NCBI GenBank assembly: GCA_007116995.1
Contig: SKHL01000164.1
Location: 1-6,636, forward strand
DNA from: Limnochordia bacterium
GTDB lineage: Bacteria > Bacillota > Limnochordia > Darwinibacteriales > DTU012
DNA: 6,636 bases
Direction: 5' to 3'
Under the pieces are notes generated by a model, which was not told the DNA's origin, ran no database searches, and was given only the letters and a program-made list of their open reading frames with translations. Numbering within the stretch: the first letter of the stretch is position 1; every line of letters starts with the position of its first letter. The translations under genes were made by a program, and so were the position numbers. This document shows positions 1-5,504 of this stretch, piece by piece.

Positions 1-443
1 CAAACTACCTTTTTAATAAGGGGACCTATTTCTCCATCATAGGCTCCTGCGTTCATAAAAACAGCACCGCCTAAACTGCCGGGAATACCTACAGCGAACT
101 CTAATCCTGATAAACAGTGATACGCAGCGAGTTTGCTAACCGAACTAAATAGACATCCTGCAGATGCGATAATTATTTTTCCCGCAACATGGGCTTGTGC
201 ATAGGAATCGGCTACCTGAATAACTAAACCCCGGATTCCCTTGTCAGTTACGAGTAGATTGGTGCCATATCCAATGAGTGTGACAGGAACATGATGATCC
301 CTAGCCAGTCGTAATCCAGCTTGAATCTGTTCTTTTGTTTTTACAGGTAAGAAGTAATCCGCTGATCCTCCTACCCCCAAGGCTGTTACCCGAGACATGG
401 GGTAATCCTTAATGATCTGCAGATTGGTTTTCGCTAAGTCCAT
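1..443 (-). CDS. murB: UDP-N-acetylenolpyruvoylglucosamine reductase (MurB), N-terminal part, cut by window edge
   Basis: MurB is the cytoplasmic FAD enzyme that reduces UDP-GlcNAc-enolpyruvate to UDP-MurNAc with NADPH, the second committed step of peptidoglycan synthesis. Only the first 147 codons are in the window; the frame is open at the left edge, and the family is usually about 300 residues, so roughly half is missing. Visible are the N-terminal GVGGSADYF element (residues 23-31), the FAD-binding GYGTNLLV (58-65) and the hallmark GIPGSLGGAVFMNAGAY (119-135). The ATG at 443 is chosen because AGGAGG lies at 460-455, 11 bases upstream; the next Met is residue 16. A TATAAT lies at 557-552 on this strand, but no good -35 box precedes it. 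Orientation and sequence leave little doubt about the family. Confidence 0.93.
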   Translation of the reverse strand, partial: MDLAKTNLQIIKDYPMSRVTALGVGGSADYFLPVKTKEQIQAGLRLARDHHVPVTLIGYGTNLLVTDKGIRGLVIQVADSYAQAHVAGKIIIASAGCLFSSVSKLAAYHCLSGLEFAVGIPGSLGGAVFMNAGAYDGEIGPLIKKVV

Positions 444-510
444 TTAGTTTTATTCCTCCTACATTCTCTTCTACCGCTAACCTGGCCTATTGATCATTCA
501 TAGGGTTGAT

Positions 511-529
511 ATATGTTGTCCGAACATAT
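511..529. promoter_or_regulatory. Inverted repeat upstream of murB, possible operator
   Basis: A perfect 7-base inverted repeat, ATATGTT and AACATAT, is separated by GTCCG. It lies 68 bases upstream of the murB start and just downstream of a TATAAT (557-552, minus strand), so it would fall early in the murB leader if that box is used. It could be a repressor site. The half-site GTTCG/CGAAC resembles part of the Gram-positive LexA box, but the CGAAC-N4-GTTCG arrangement is not met. Function is inferred only from symmetry and position. Confidence 0.3.
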
Positions 530-571
530 GAGGCTAGGGGTGTACTCTTATATTATACGTTAACATACAAC

Positions 572-597
572 AAAAAAGGCGGACTTCCGCCTTTTTT
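572..597 (-). terminator. Rho-independent terminator after the M23 lipoprotein gene
   Basis: An 11-base stem (AAAAAAGGCGG paired with CCGCCTTTTTT) closes a 4-base loop. On the minus strand the GC-rich core is followed by a run of six T. It sits 47 bases beyond the stop of the M23 gene, ending that transcript before murB. The structure is symmetrical, so it could work in both directions, but no plus-strand gene precedes it in the window. Confidence 0.85.
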
Positions 598-643
598 AGA
601 AAAATAGTTTATATCGTGTATTCTGTAGTTTTCCTGGTGTGGT

Positions 644-1321
644 CTAAGGGCGATTGCTATGAATGAAATTCGATGGATGAATCCAGTACTCTAATACCCG
701 AGACCTCACCCAAGGGTGCCCAGCCGTTCTTGGCCATGCATTAGCAGGAATTGGTTGGCTGCGGATTTCAAAGTGAAGGTGGGCAGCAAAACGATTTTCG
801 GGACCCCGACCTACTGTTCCGATTTGCTGACGCCTACTGACAGTGTCACCTTTGTAAACCATACGACGATCTAGGTGTGCATACTGAGACCAAACTTTGT
901 CTCCGTTCGGTAAATGATGCTCAATTAGGATAATATTACCTAGTGCTGTGTTCCATCCGGAAAAAATAACTACTCCATTGGCAATGGTATATACGAGTTC
1001 TCCCCAATCGCCATTACCAACGCCAGGGATGTTCCAGTCTTCACCTGGGTGCCATGAATTACTATAATTGCTCCATTGCATAAAATCATATCCAGTAACA
1101 GCCCACCCAGCTCCGTTTCGATTTCCCACTGGGAAGTCGAAACCATCAGTGAGTGGAATTTTAGGTTGACGTGATCTCTTCAGATCTTCATCGACTTGTT
1201 CTTCTGTTCCTCCGGGTGAGGGCAAGAAAATACCAGTTCCTTGACCTGACAGGAGGCTACAACCCGTAATTGTTAGCATTAAGAGTATCACTAGTGCGAT
1301 TCGATATATAGGCAATTTCAT
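644..1321 (-). CDS. M23 family metallopeptidase lipoprotein (LytM/lysostaphin-type)
   Basis: This is a secreted, lipid-anchored zinc endopeptidase-type protein, expected to cut peptidoglycan peptide cross-bridges on the outer face of the membrane. Residues 1-20 form a signal peptide ending in the lipobox ITGC, with C21 as the lipidated cysteine. A short polar linker (22-55) leads to the M23 domain (about 60-220). The zinc ligands H91 and D95 are in HPGED and H183 is in HLHFE; H149 in YAHL and H181 complete the active site, so it should be catalytically competent. Length (225 residues) is normal for a single-domain M23 lipoprotein. Start: ATG at 1321 with GAAAGGAG at 1340-1333, 11 bases upstream. 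It appears monocistronic, with a promoter at 1399-1427 and a terminator at 572-597. The exact wall substrate cannot be read from the sequence. Confidence 0.93.
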   Translation of the reverse strand: MKLPIYRIALVILLMLTITGCSLLSGQGTGIFLPSPGGTEEQVDEDLKRSRQPKIPLTDGFDFPVGNRNGAGWAVTGYDFMQWSNYSNSWHPGEDWNIPGVGNGDWGELVYTIANGVVIFSGWNTALGNIILIEHHLPNGDKVWSQYAHLDRRMVYKGDTVSRRQQIGTVGRGPENRFAAHLHFEIRSQPIPANAWPRTAGHPWVRSRVLEYWIHPSNFIHSNRP

Positions 1322-1398
1322 GGTTAGGAGATCTCCTTTCTGATCTTTAGATTTCCATGGGCTTGAGGGTGTGGTCCAATGACATTGGGGTCTTCTTT

Positions 1399-1427
1399 AA
1401 GCTACCATATAGAACATTAACTGTCAA
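1399..1427 (-). promoter_or_regulatory. SigA-type promoter for the M23 lipoprotein gene
   Basis: On the minus strand there is a perfect -35 TTGACA (1427-1422), a 17-base spacer and TAGCTT (1404-1399) as a poor -10, helped by a TGG just upstream (extended -10 form). It lies about 80 bases from the ATG at 1321. The perfect -35 and ideal spacing support it; the weak -10 lowers confidence. Confidence 0.55.
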
Positions 1428-1548
1428 TAATGGCAACTAATAGCAAAAGGGGTTAGTATTCCCATCTCAATTCAAACGATTGATTGGAAAGGAATGTCCT
1501 AGGTGAATAGCGAAATTATACCTATATTCTTATATGGGGGCTGACATA

Positions 1549-2370
1549 ATGCGTAAGATACTAGTTTTAAATCTTATTGTCTTAGCTTTTCTTTTGACAG
1601 CGAACACCAACCCGATAGTTGAAGCTTCAACACAGGGTAGCCCCTTGCTAATCTCTCCGCAAGATACATACCAGCAGTCCATAACTGTTGAGCGCGAGGC
1701 TGACTATGCCATCCATTTTTGGGTACAAGGAGATGAACCGAATGCAGTACTCTCCTTAACAGTAAGACTCGTCAATTCTCGGGGAAGTCAAGTTGGTTTA
1801 ACTCAGGTGTATCGTGGGATTGGCTCTGTGGAGGATTGGTATCCCTTAGGAGTAGAGTTTGCCACTCCTAAGGATGTGAAAGAGGCCCAGTTTATTATTG
1901 GCACGGATCGGGTGGGTGCCTATCGGTGGGATGGATTGACTGTGGTAAAATTAGATAAGAGTCCAGATGGTGTCCGTGAGTTCTGGGAGAGGAAGTTTGA
2001 GCAGTATGGGCAGGTATACACGGGCCTGGTAGTGGATGCAAGAGGTCTAGGGTTGAAGCGCGGGATGAGCCCACGAATTCTGTCGGAGACAGGGCAGTTA
2101 ATCTATGGTGGTGTCACTGCATCTCTAGACTATGTGCAAAACGTTGGATTGGTAGGGTATGGTCGGGAGTTAACACCCCAGTTACTTACCCGCATCCAAG
2201 TAGATGAATCCTATCCGTTAGCAATACCACTAATAATCGAGGGCGTTGAGGTTCGTGATCCAGCGCAAACCAACGTAGCTATTAGCAGTGAATCGGCCCA
2301 AAGAGTGTTAGCGGCACTGGCTGCTTATGACTTCTTGGCCCGATTCGCTGTGATAATTCTGGTAGATTAA
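1549..2370 (+). CDS. Secreted protein with jelly-roll-like N-terminal half and LPP20/FlgT-like C-terminal half
   Basis: The biochemical role is unknown; it is expected outside the membrane. The preferred start is the ATG at 1549, because GGGGG at 1536-1540 is suitably spaced and the signal peptide (MRKILVLNLIVLAFLL, cleavage near residues 25-28) then begins normally. An in-frame ATG at 1534 overlaps that GGGGG and has no site of its own. In the 273-residue form, residues about 42-136 alternate short beta strands with a WDGLTV ending, like a carbohydrate-binding-module type sandwich. Residues about 156-273 carry YTGLVVDARGLGL, a MSPRIL turn and a late VAISSESAQRVL...VIILVD tail, a pattern I associate with LPP20/FlgT-like envelope proteins. 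The domain assignments are from memory of family patterns, not from a search. There is no lipobox and no catalytic motif. It diverges from the M23 gene and converges with the TlpA-like gene. Confidence 0.85.
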   Translation: MRKILVLNLIVLAFLLTANTNPIVEASTQGSPLLISPQDTYQQSITVEREADYAIHFWVQGDEPNAVLSLTVRLVNSRGSQVGLTQVYRGIGSVEDWYPLGVEFATPKDVKEAQFIIGTDRVGAYRWDGLTVVKLDKSPDGVREFWERKFEQYGQVYTGLVVDARGLGLKRGMSPRILSETGQLIYGGVTASLDYVQNVGLVGYGRELTPQLLTRIQVDESYPLAIPLIIEGVEVRDPAQTNVAISSESAQRVLAALAAYDFLARFAVIILVD

Positions 2371-2373
2371 CTG

Positions 2374-2886
2374 CTAATTAGCGCTAGGTGCATACTCTTG
2401 TAACCAACCTTCTACTATCTCCTCGGTAAGGATACCAATGTGCTTTTGGCGAATGATACCCTCCGCATCTAGCAGGAAGGTAGTGGGCAGAAATCGGATC
2501 AGGTAATCTCTAGAGACCCGGGTGCTGCTATCTAGTCCAATGGGAAATGTATAGCCATTTGTTTTGATAAAGCTGGCCACGGTATTTAGTGATTCGCCTG
2601 AAGATATTGCAATGAGACGAATTACATCCTGTTTGTCATAGAAATCCTGCAGAATAGGCATTTCCACGCGGCATGGAGGACACCAGGTAGCCCAGAAGTT
2701 AATTATCACAGGCGTACCCTTAAAGTCCTGCAAAGAAAGAAAGTCGCCATGTAGTAAGGGGACAGTAAAGTCTGGAGCTAAATGGCCTTCTAATGGTAAG
2801 CTAGCGGTCGATGTGAGGGAGGCTGGGAAAAGCGAAAACAATAAGATTAGTGTCACCAACAAGGGAAAACACATTCTATTTTTCAC
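2374..2886 (-). CDS. TlpA/ResA-like membrane-anchored thiol-disulfide oxidoreductase
   Basis: This is a thioredoxin-fold protein acting on the outer face of the membrane. ResA/TlpA-type relatives reduce disulfides, for example in apocytochrome c, but the partner here is unknown. I start it at the GTG at 2886 (170 residues). AAAAGGAG at 2905-2898 is then 11 bases upstream, the same spacing as in murB and the M23 gene. The longer ATG form from 2910 has no ribosome binding site and would put that site inside the gene. The N-terminus (about residues 6-24) is a hydrophobic signal or anchor segment. The fold begins at APDFTVP, with the active-site WCPPC (C69, C72) and a cis-proline in FLPTTFLLD (P134). 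No cytochrome-biogenesis genes flank it. Its stop is 3 bases from that of the convergent plus-strand gene, with no terminator between. Confidence 0.92.
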   Translation of the reverse strand: MKNRMCFPLLVTLILLFSLFPASLTSTASLPLEGHLAPDFTVPLLHGDFLSLQDFKGTPVIINFWATWCPPCRVEMPILQDFYDKQDVIRLIAISSGESLNTVASFIKTNGYTFPIGLDSSTRVSRDYLIRFLPTTFLLDAEGIIRQKHIGILTEEIVEGWLQEYAPSAN

Positions 2887-2984
2887 TAAAATAATCACTC
2901 CTTTTATCATTATATAAAGAACTTTCGATTATCCTTCTTCTATTCCTGCAAAAGGCGAAAAATGTTATTAAATAGCAGGGAAGT

Positions 2985-3002
2985 ATTTCTAATTATAGAA
3001 AT
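2985..3002. promoter_or_regulatory. AT-rich inverted repeat upstream of the PfkB-type kinase
   Basis: ATTTCTA and TAGAAAT form perfect 7-base arms around ATTA. It sits 35 bases before the kinase ATG, where a -10 region or operator would lie, and contains a TATAGA that could serve as -10. No matching -35 is seen at 16-18 bases. AT-rich symmetry of this size can arise by chance. Confidence 0.25.
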
Positions 3003-3036
3003 GCAAAGCGGGGAAGATTGTTAAGGAGGAACCAGA

Positions 3037-4182
3037 ATGGACTCTAATTTAAGCAAAGAATTGTTAGATCTGGCTGGATTATTGGGAAACACTGAGAGAA
3101 TGAATGAATTTCAGGTTGTAATCGGATTTGATGGCTTTGTTGATGAAATTATTGATGTAGTAGATAAGCGAGATTCCTTAGACAGATATCAGAGGATGGC
3201 TAACATCAGTGATTTGGGGAATCGAATCCTAAAGGCGGCTGGCCTCAGTACGAATATTGAGTTAGTTTCAAAAGCTGTTAAGTTAGGCGGAAATGGGCCG
3301 ATTATGGGTAATGCTTTGGTATCAGCGGGGGCTAATGTGTCTTATCTGGGTGCTTTAGGGCTTCCCGAGGTTCATCAGGTCTTTAAGGAGTTGGTTGATC
3401 GCTGTGAGACTGTGTACTCCATTGCGGATCCTGGTCATACCGATGCGTTAGAATTTACTGATGGAAAAGTTATGATTGGGAAGATACAATCGCTCAATGA
3501 TGTGAACTGGATAAATTTAGTTAAACTAGTGGGCGAAGATGCATTAGTAAGGATGTTTACGGAAGCTAACCTTATTGCTACTGTGAATTGGACAATGACA
3601 CCGTATATGAATGAGATTTGGGCGAACTTACTCGCTAGACTGCCTAAGAGTACCCAAGGGAAAAAACCCTTATTCTTCGTTGATTTAGCGGATCCAGAGA
3701 AGCGAAAGAATGAGGATATCCTGGAAGCGTTAAATATGATCCAGTCATTTGGTCAGCATTATCGAGCCGTTTTGGGCTTGAATCGGAAAGAAGCGTCTGA
3801 AGTAGCCACTGTATTAGGGCTTACGCTTAGTGCTAGTCCAGATCAAGTCGGGCTTGAAGAGATAACCAAAGCGATAGGAGAAGCACTAGATCTGTACTGT
3901 CTCATGGTGCACCCCACTTCAGAGGCTGCCGCCTATTGCCAGGGAGAATATGCTTATACGGAAGGTCCGTACACATCGAATCCTCAGTTAACTACAGGAG
4001 CGGGAGATAATATGAACTCTGGTTTCTGTTTAGGTTTATTACTGGAACTTCCCCTCCAAAGGGCGTTACAATTAGGTGCAGCTACATCAGGATATTATGT
4101 ACGCAATACGCATAGTCCATCCTTTAATCAACTGAAGGACTTTGTTGATTTATGGGCGAAAAACGCAGCTGAAGATTTTTAA
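3037..4182 (+). CDS. PfkB/ribokinase-family kinase, substrate unassigned
   Basis: A cytoplasmic kinase of the ribokinase/PfkB superfamily, which transfers the ATP gamma-phosphate to a sugar or nucleoside hydroxyl. Evidence: GFDGFVDEI (residues 30-38) at the N-terminal substrate side, LGGNGP (83-88) matching the family's GG-N motif, and the C-terminal TTGAGDNMNSGF (319-330), where GAGD supplies the anion hole and D324 is the catalytic base. At 381 residues it is longer than ribokinase (about 310), with extra length in the middle around KSTQGKKP. The NPQLTTGAGDN stretch replaces the usual DTTGAGD, so the residue before TTGAGD is not Asp. Start: ATG at 3037 with AAGGAGG 7 bases upstream, the best ribosome binding site in the window. 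The substrate (fructose phosphate, ribose, inositol, nucleoside) cannot be told, and neighbours give no pathway clue. Confidence 0.9.
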   Translation: MDSNLSKELLDLAGLLGNTERMNEFQVVIGFDGFVDEIIDVVDKRDSLDRYQRMANISDLGNRILKAAGLSTNIELVSKAVKLGGNGPIMGNALVSAGANVSYLGALGLPEVHQVFKELVDRCETVYSIADPGHTDALEFTDGKVMIGKIQSLNDVNWINLVKLVGEDALVRMFTEANLIATVNWTMTPYMNEIWANLLARLPKSTQGKKPLFFVDLADPEKRKNEDILEALNMIQSFGQHYRAVLGLNRKEASEVATVLGLTLSASPDQVGLEEITKAIGEALDLYCLMVHPTSEAAAYCQGEYAYTEGPYTSNPQLTTGAGDNMNSGFCLGLLLELPLQRALQLGAATSGYYVRNTHSPSFNQLKDFVDLWAKNAAEDF

Positions 4183-4213
4183 CTTATATTAAGAGTGAGG
4201 AGCATTAGAAGAG

Positions 4214-4343
4214 ATGAGTGGTAATTCAATAGCAAAAGAACGAGGTTTTTTTAATCGTAATTAATATCTCTGGACGCGGTGACAAAGATGCAGCTCAGGT
4301 CTTTGAGATTTTCAAAAACGGTAACATCAACGATTTGTGCTAA
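4214..4343 (+). pseudogene. trpB: Internally deleted remnant of a tryptophan synthase beta (TrpB-type) gene
   Basis: Two pieces of one decayed gene appear to be joined here. The first starts at an ATG (4214) with GTGAGGAG at 4195-4202 and reads MSGNSIAKERGFFNR, then reaches a stop in its own frame at 4262-4264. The ERGFF stretch recalls the N-terminal RGYFG-type segment of TrpB. The second, in another frame from about 4251 to the TAA at 4341-4343, reads VINISGRGDKD followed by AAQVFEIFKNGNIND. SGRGDKD is the near-invariant C-terminal PLP phosphate/ring-nitrogen loop of TrpB. Intact TrpB is about 400 residues, so some 350 codons including the catalytic lysine are gone, and the join near 4256-4262 shifts frame. 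The C-terminal match is direct; assigning the N-terminal piece to the same gene is an inference. No other trp genes are in the window. Confidence 0.7.
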
Positions 4344-4397
4344 GCAAGAATCTGTCAGGTAATGCCGAATTGATATCCTCTGAAGGGGGTTACGTAT

Positions 4398-4772
4398 ATG
4401 GTAAAGCATTCAGTCCGAACGAAAGTCAGCTTGGTACTAGTGTTCTGTTTATCCTTAGCTACGGGCATCTTCTGGTCCATGAACTCAGGGGAGGAGAGAT
4501 TTAAGGATGGCGTCTACCAAGGTCTAGCGCAAGGATATATGGGCGAGATAGAGATAGCAATCACTGTCGCAGGTGGTCGAATCAATGACATTAACGTAGT
4601 ACGGCACAATGAAACTCCAGGGATCTCTGACATTGCCTTTAGCCAGGTTATTCCAGCGATTCTGCAAGCGCAAAGTAGTGAGGTGGATGTAGCGACTGGA
4701 GCTACAGGGACAAGCAACGCCATTATAGTCGCATTTAATCAGGCTGCTTTAGTTGCTGAGAGAGATCAGTAG
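4398..4772 (+). CDS. Membrane-anchored FMN-binding domain protein (RnfG/NqrC-like flavinylation domain)
   Basis: A small extracytoplasmic electron carrier: one FMN_bind domain on an N-terminal hydrophobic anchor (residues about 9-27). The domain begins at DGVYQG (37-42), continues through the typical beta strand and HNETPGISD (70-78), and ends with DVATGATGTS (97-106). This fits the flavin transferase ApbE recognition pattern Dxx(S/T)GAT, making T103 the predicted threonine for phosphoester-linked FMN. At 124 residues it holds nothing besides this domain, unlike RnfG or NqrC, which are longer and belong to complexes; no rnf, nqr or apbE gene is visible here. Start: ATG at 4398 with AAGGGGG at 4383-4389, 8 bases upstream. 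It directly follows the trpB relic. Electron donor and acceptor are unknown; relatives act in respiration or extracellular electron transfer. Confidence 0.88.
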   Translation: MVKHSVRTKVSLVLVFCLSLATGIFWSMNSGEERFKDGVYQGLAQGYMGEIEIAITVAGGRINDINVVRHNETPGISDIAFSQVIPAILQAQSSEVDVATGATGTSNAIIVAFNQAALVAERDQ

Positions 4773-4838
4773 ATTTTTGTGTATTCCATGCTTGGTATGG
4801 TTAAACTACTTCTAGATTTGTAAAAAAGGAGGATAACC

Positions 4839-5009
4839 ATGCCAAATAAGGATCAACTAATGGCTGTGGGGCAGACATGTAGTGAGTATGATTGTAGCCA
4901 AGAAAATAGCCAGCGTAGCTGTGAGTCTTGTAATCATTGGGCTGGTGAGCAAAGCATGTGCGATCTAGATATCTTTGTTGAGCAACTTACCAGTCTCGAC
5001 CAAACCTAG
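4839..5009 (+). CDS. Small cysteine-rich protein, 56 residues, unknown function
   Basis: An ATG at 4839 is preceded by AAGGAGG (4826-4832) at 6 bases, among the strongest ribosome binding sites in the window, and reads to a TAG at 5007-5009. The protein has five cysteines (C14, C19, C28, C31, C41) and a histidine (H33) in an acidic, hydrophilic chain with no signal peptide or membrane segment. The arrangement CSEYDC, CESCNHW and MCDLD suggests a metal-binding (zinc or iron-sulfur) knuckle; the tail (IFVEQLTSLDQT) looks helical. I do not recognise a family. It lies 66 bases after the FMN-binding gene, with no strong terminator between, so co-transcription is possible. Coding is supported by the start signal and the non-random cysteine spacing; the role is open. 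Confidence 0.75.
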   Translation: MPNKDQLMAVGQTCSEYDCSQENSQRSCESCNHWAGEQSMCDLDIFVEQLTSLDQT

Positions 5010-5010
5010 T

Positions 5011-5142
5011 ATGCCCACGGCTGTTATGGACGATGAGATTCCTATCCCAGCTGCTGGTATTCATGCTCGGCAAGAAGGGATCTATTATTTGGATCGGGGG
5101 AAACCAAGAAGACTACGACCTATGCATCGTGCATCAACTTAA
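5011..5142 (+). CDS. Doubtful 43-residue ORF after the Cys-rich gene
   Basis: An ATG one base after the stop of the Cys-rich gene opens a 43-codon frame ending in TAA at 5140-5142. There is no ribosome binding site of its own, so translation would need coupling to the upstream stop. The product is basic towards the end (GKPRRLRPMHR) and has no signal peptide, membrane segment or motif I recognise. Its composition is protein-like, so it could be a small gene or a fragment of a lost longer one; chance is also possible. In-frame TTG codons at 4975 and 4978 could extend it slightly; a stop at 4966-4968 sets the limit. Confidence 0.3.
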   Translation: MPTAVMDDEIPIPAAGIHARQEGIYYLDRGKPRRLRPMHRAST

Positions 5143-5199
5143 GCTATGGAAAGAGAAAGTGTGATGAAGTTGGCTCGAGCATCTTTATTATCGGGAATA

Positions 5200-5229
5200 A
5201 AAAAAAGCGGTGCCCATGCCGCTTCTTTT
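5200..5229 (-). terminator. Rho-independent terminator behind tRNA-Asp
   Basis: The core stem AAGCGG/CCGCTT (5205-5210 with 5219-5224) closes an 8-base loop, extended by a G-U and A-U pairs. On the minus strand it is followed by eight T. It lies 24 bases beyond the tRNA 3' end. Read on the plus strand it has a weaker T run (CTTTTA) and may also end the transcript of the FMN-binding and Cys-rich genes. Confidence 0.8.
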
Positions 5230-5252
5230 AATATTAGAAAGCTTAAGTTTGA

Positions 5253-5329
5253 TGGCGGAACCGACGGGACTCGAACCCGCGATCTCCGGCGTGACAGGCC
5301 GGCGTGTTAGCCAACTACACCACGGTTCC
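5253..5329 (-). tRNA. tRNA-Asp (anticodon GTC), CCA encoded
   Basis: The minus strand folds as a full cloverleaf. The acceptor stem GGAACCG pairs with CGGTTCC, followed by the discriminator G73 typical of tRNA-Asp and an encoded CCA (5255-5253). The D arm is GTGTAGTTGGCTAACAC. The anticodon stem CCGGC/GCCGG has the loop CTGTCAC, giving anticodon GTC, and the T arm contains GGGTTCGAGTCCC. There is no long variable arm and no intron. It stands alone between its own promoter and terminator rather than in a tRNA cluster. Confidence 0.97.
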
Positions 5330-5339
5330 AACAGCCCTA

Positions 5340-5368
5340 ATTATACCTGATAGGTTGTCTATTGGCAA
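5340..5368 (-). promoter_or_regulatory. Strong SigA-type promoter for tRNA-Asp
   Basis: On the minus strand: -35 TTGCCA (5368-5363, one mismatch to consensus), a 17-base spacer, and a perfect -10 TATAAT (5345-5340). The -10 ends 10 bases before the mature tRNA 5' end, so the 5' leader would be only a few bases. Confidence 0.85.
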
Positions 5369-5451
5369 TAGGTAAATCGTTCATATTAGTATAATTATCT
5401 CACTCAATCTTCAGTTTTCCCTGCTATAGGCGACTTATCATCTCTTTTATA

Positions 5452-5480
5452 TTTATGTTTCGTTGTTTAGATGCTATACT
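5452..5480 (+). promoter_or_regulatory. Probable promoter for the RseC-family gene
   Basis: TATACT (5475-5480) is a good -10 with a TGC immediately before it (extended -10). The -35 candidate TTTATG (5452-5457) is weak but at the ideal 17-base distance. The start codon at 5505 follows 24 bases later, giving a short leader. It diverges from the tRNA-Asp promoter. Confidence 0.55.
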
Positions 5481-5504
5481 ACTTGATAAGAGGCGGTGAT
5501 ATAT

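Noticed and set aside
1326..1337. 12-base palindrome AGGAGATCTCCT over the M23 ribosome binding site
   Set aside because: As RNA it allows only a four-pair stem with a GAUC loop, and such symmetry arises easily around AGGAG; no firm regulatory claim.
1534..1548. Upstream ATG as start of the secreted jelly-roll protein
   Set aside because: It has no ribosome binding site and overlaps the GGGGG that serves the ATG at 1549; the signal peptide fits the later start.
4214..4264. 16-codon frame with a ribosome binding site as a regulatory leader peptide
   Set aside because: It has no Trp or other codon run and no attenuator-like hairpins follow; the TrpB signature just downstream makes a gene remnant more likely.
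4514..4723. Minus-strand frame of 69 codons inside the FMN-binding gene
   Set aside because: It is fully antisense to a recognisable domain, has no ribosome binding site and resembles no protein; a shadow frame.
4785..4799. CCAT...ATGG hairpin as terminator after the FMN-binding gene
   Set aside because: The stem has only four pairs and no T run follows.
4888..4968. Plus-strand hydrophobic 26-codon frame overlapping the Cys-rich gene
   Set aside because: It lacks a ribosome binding site and overlaps a better-supported frame; the hydrophobic look comes from frame-shifted reading.
5253..5329. tRNA-Asp as an integration site of a mobile element
   Set aside because: No integrase and no direct repeat of the tRNA 3' end is seen in the window.
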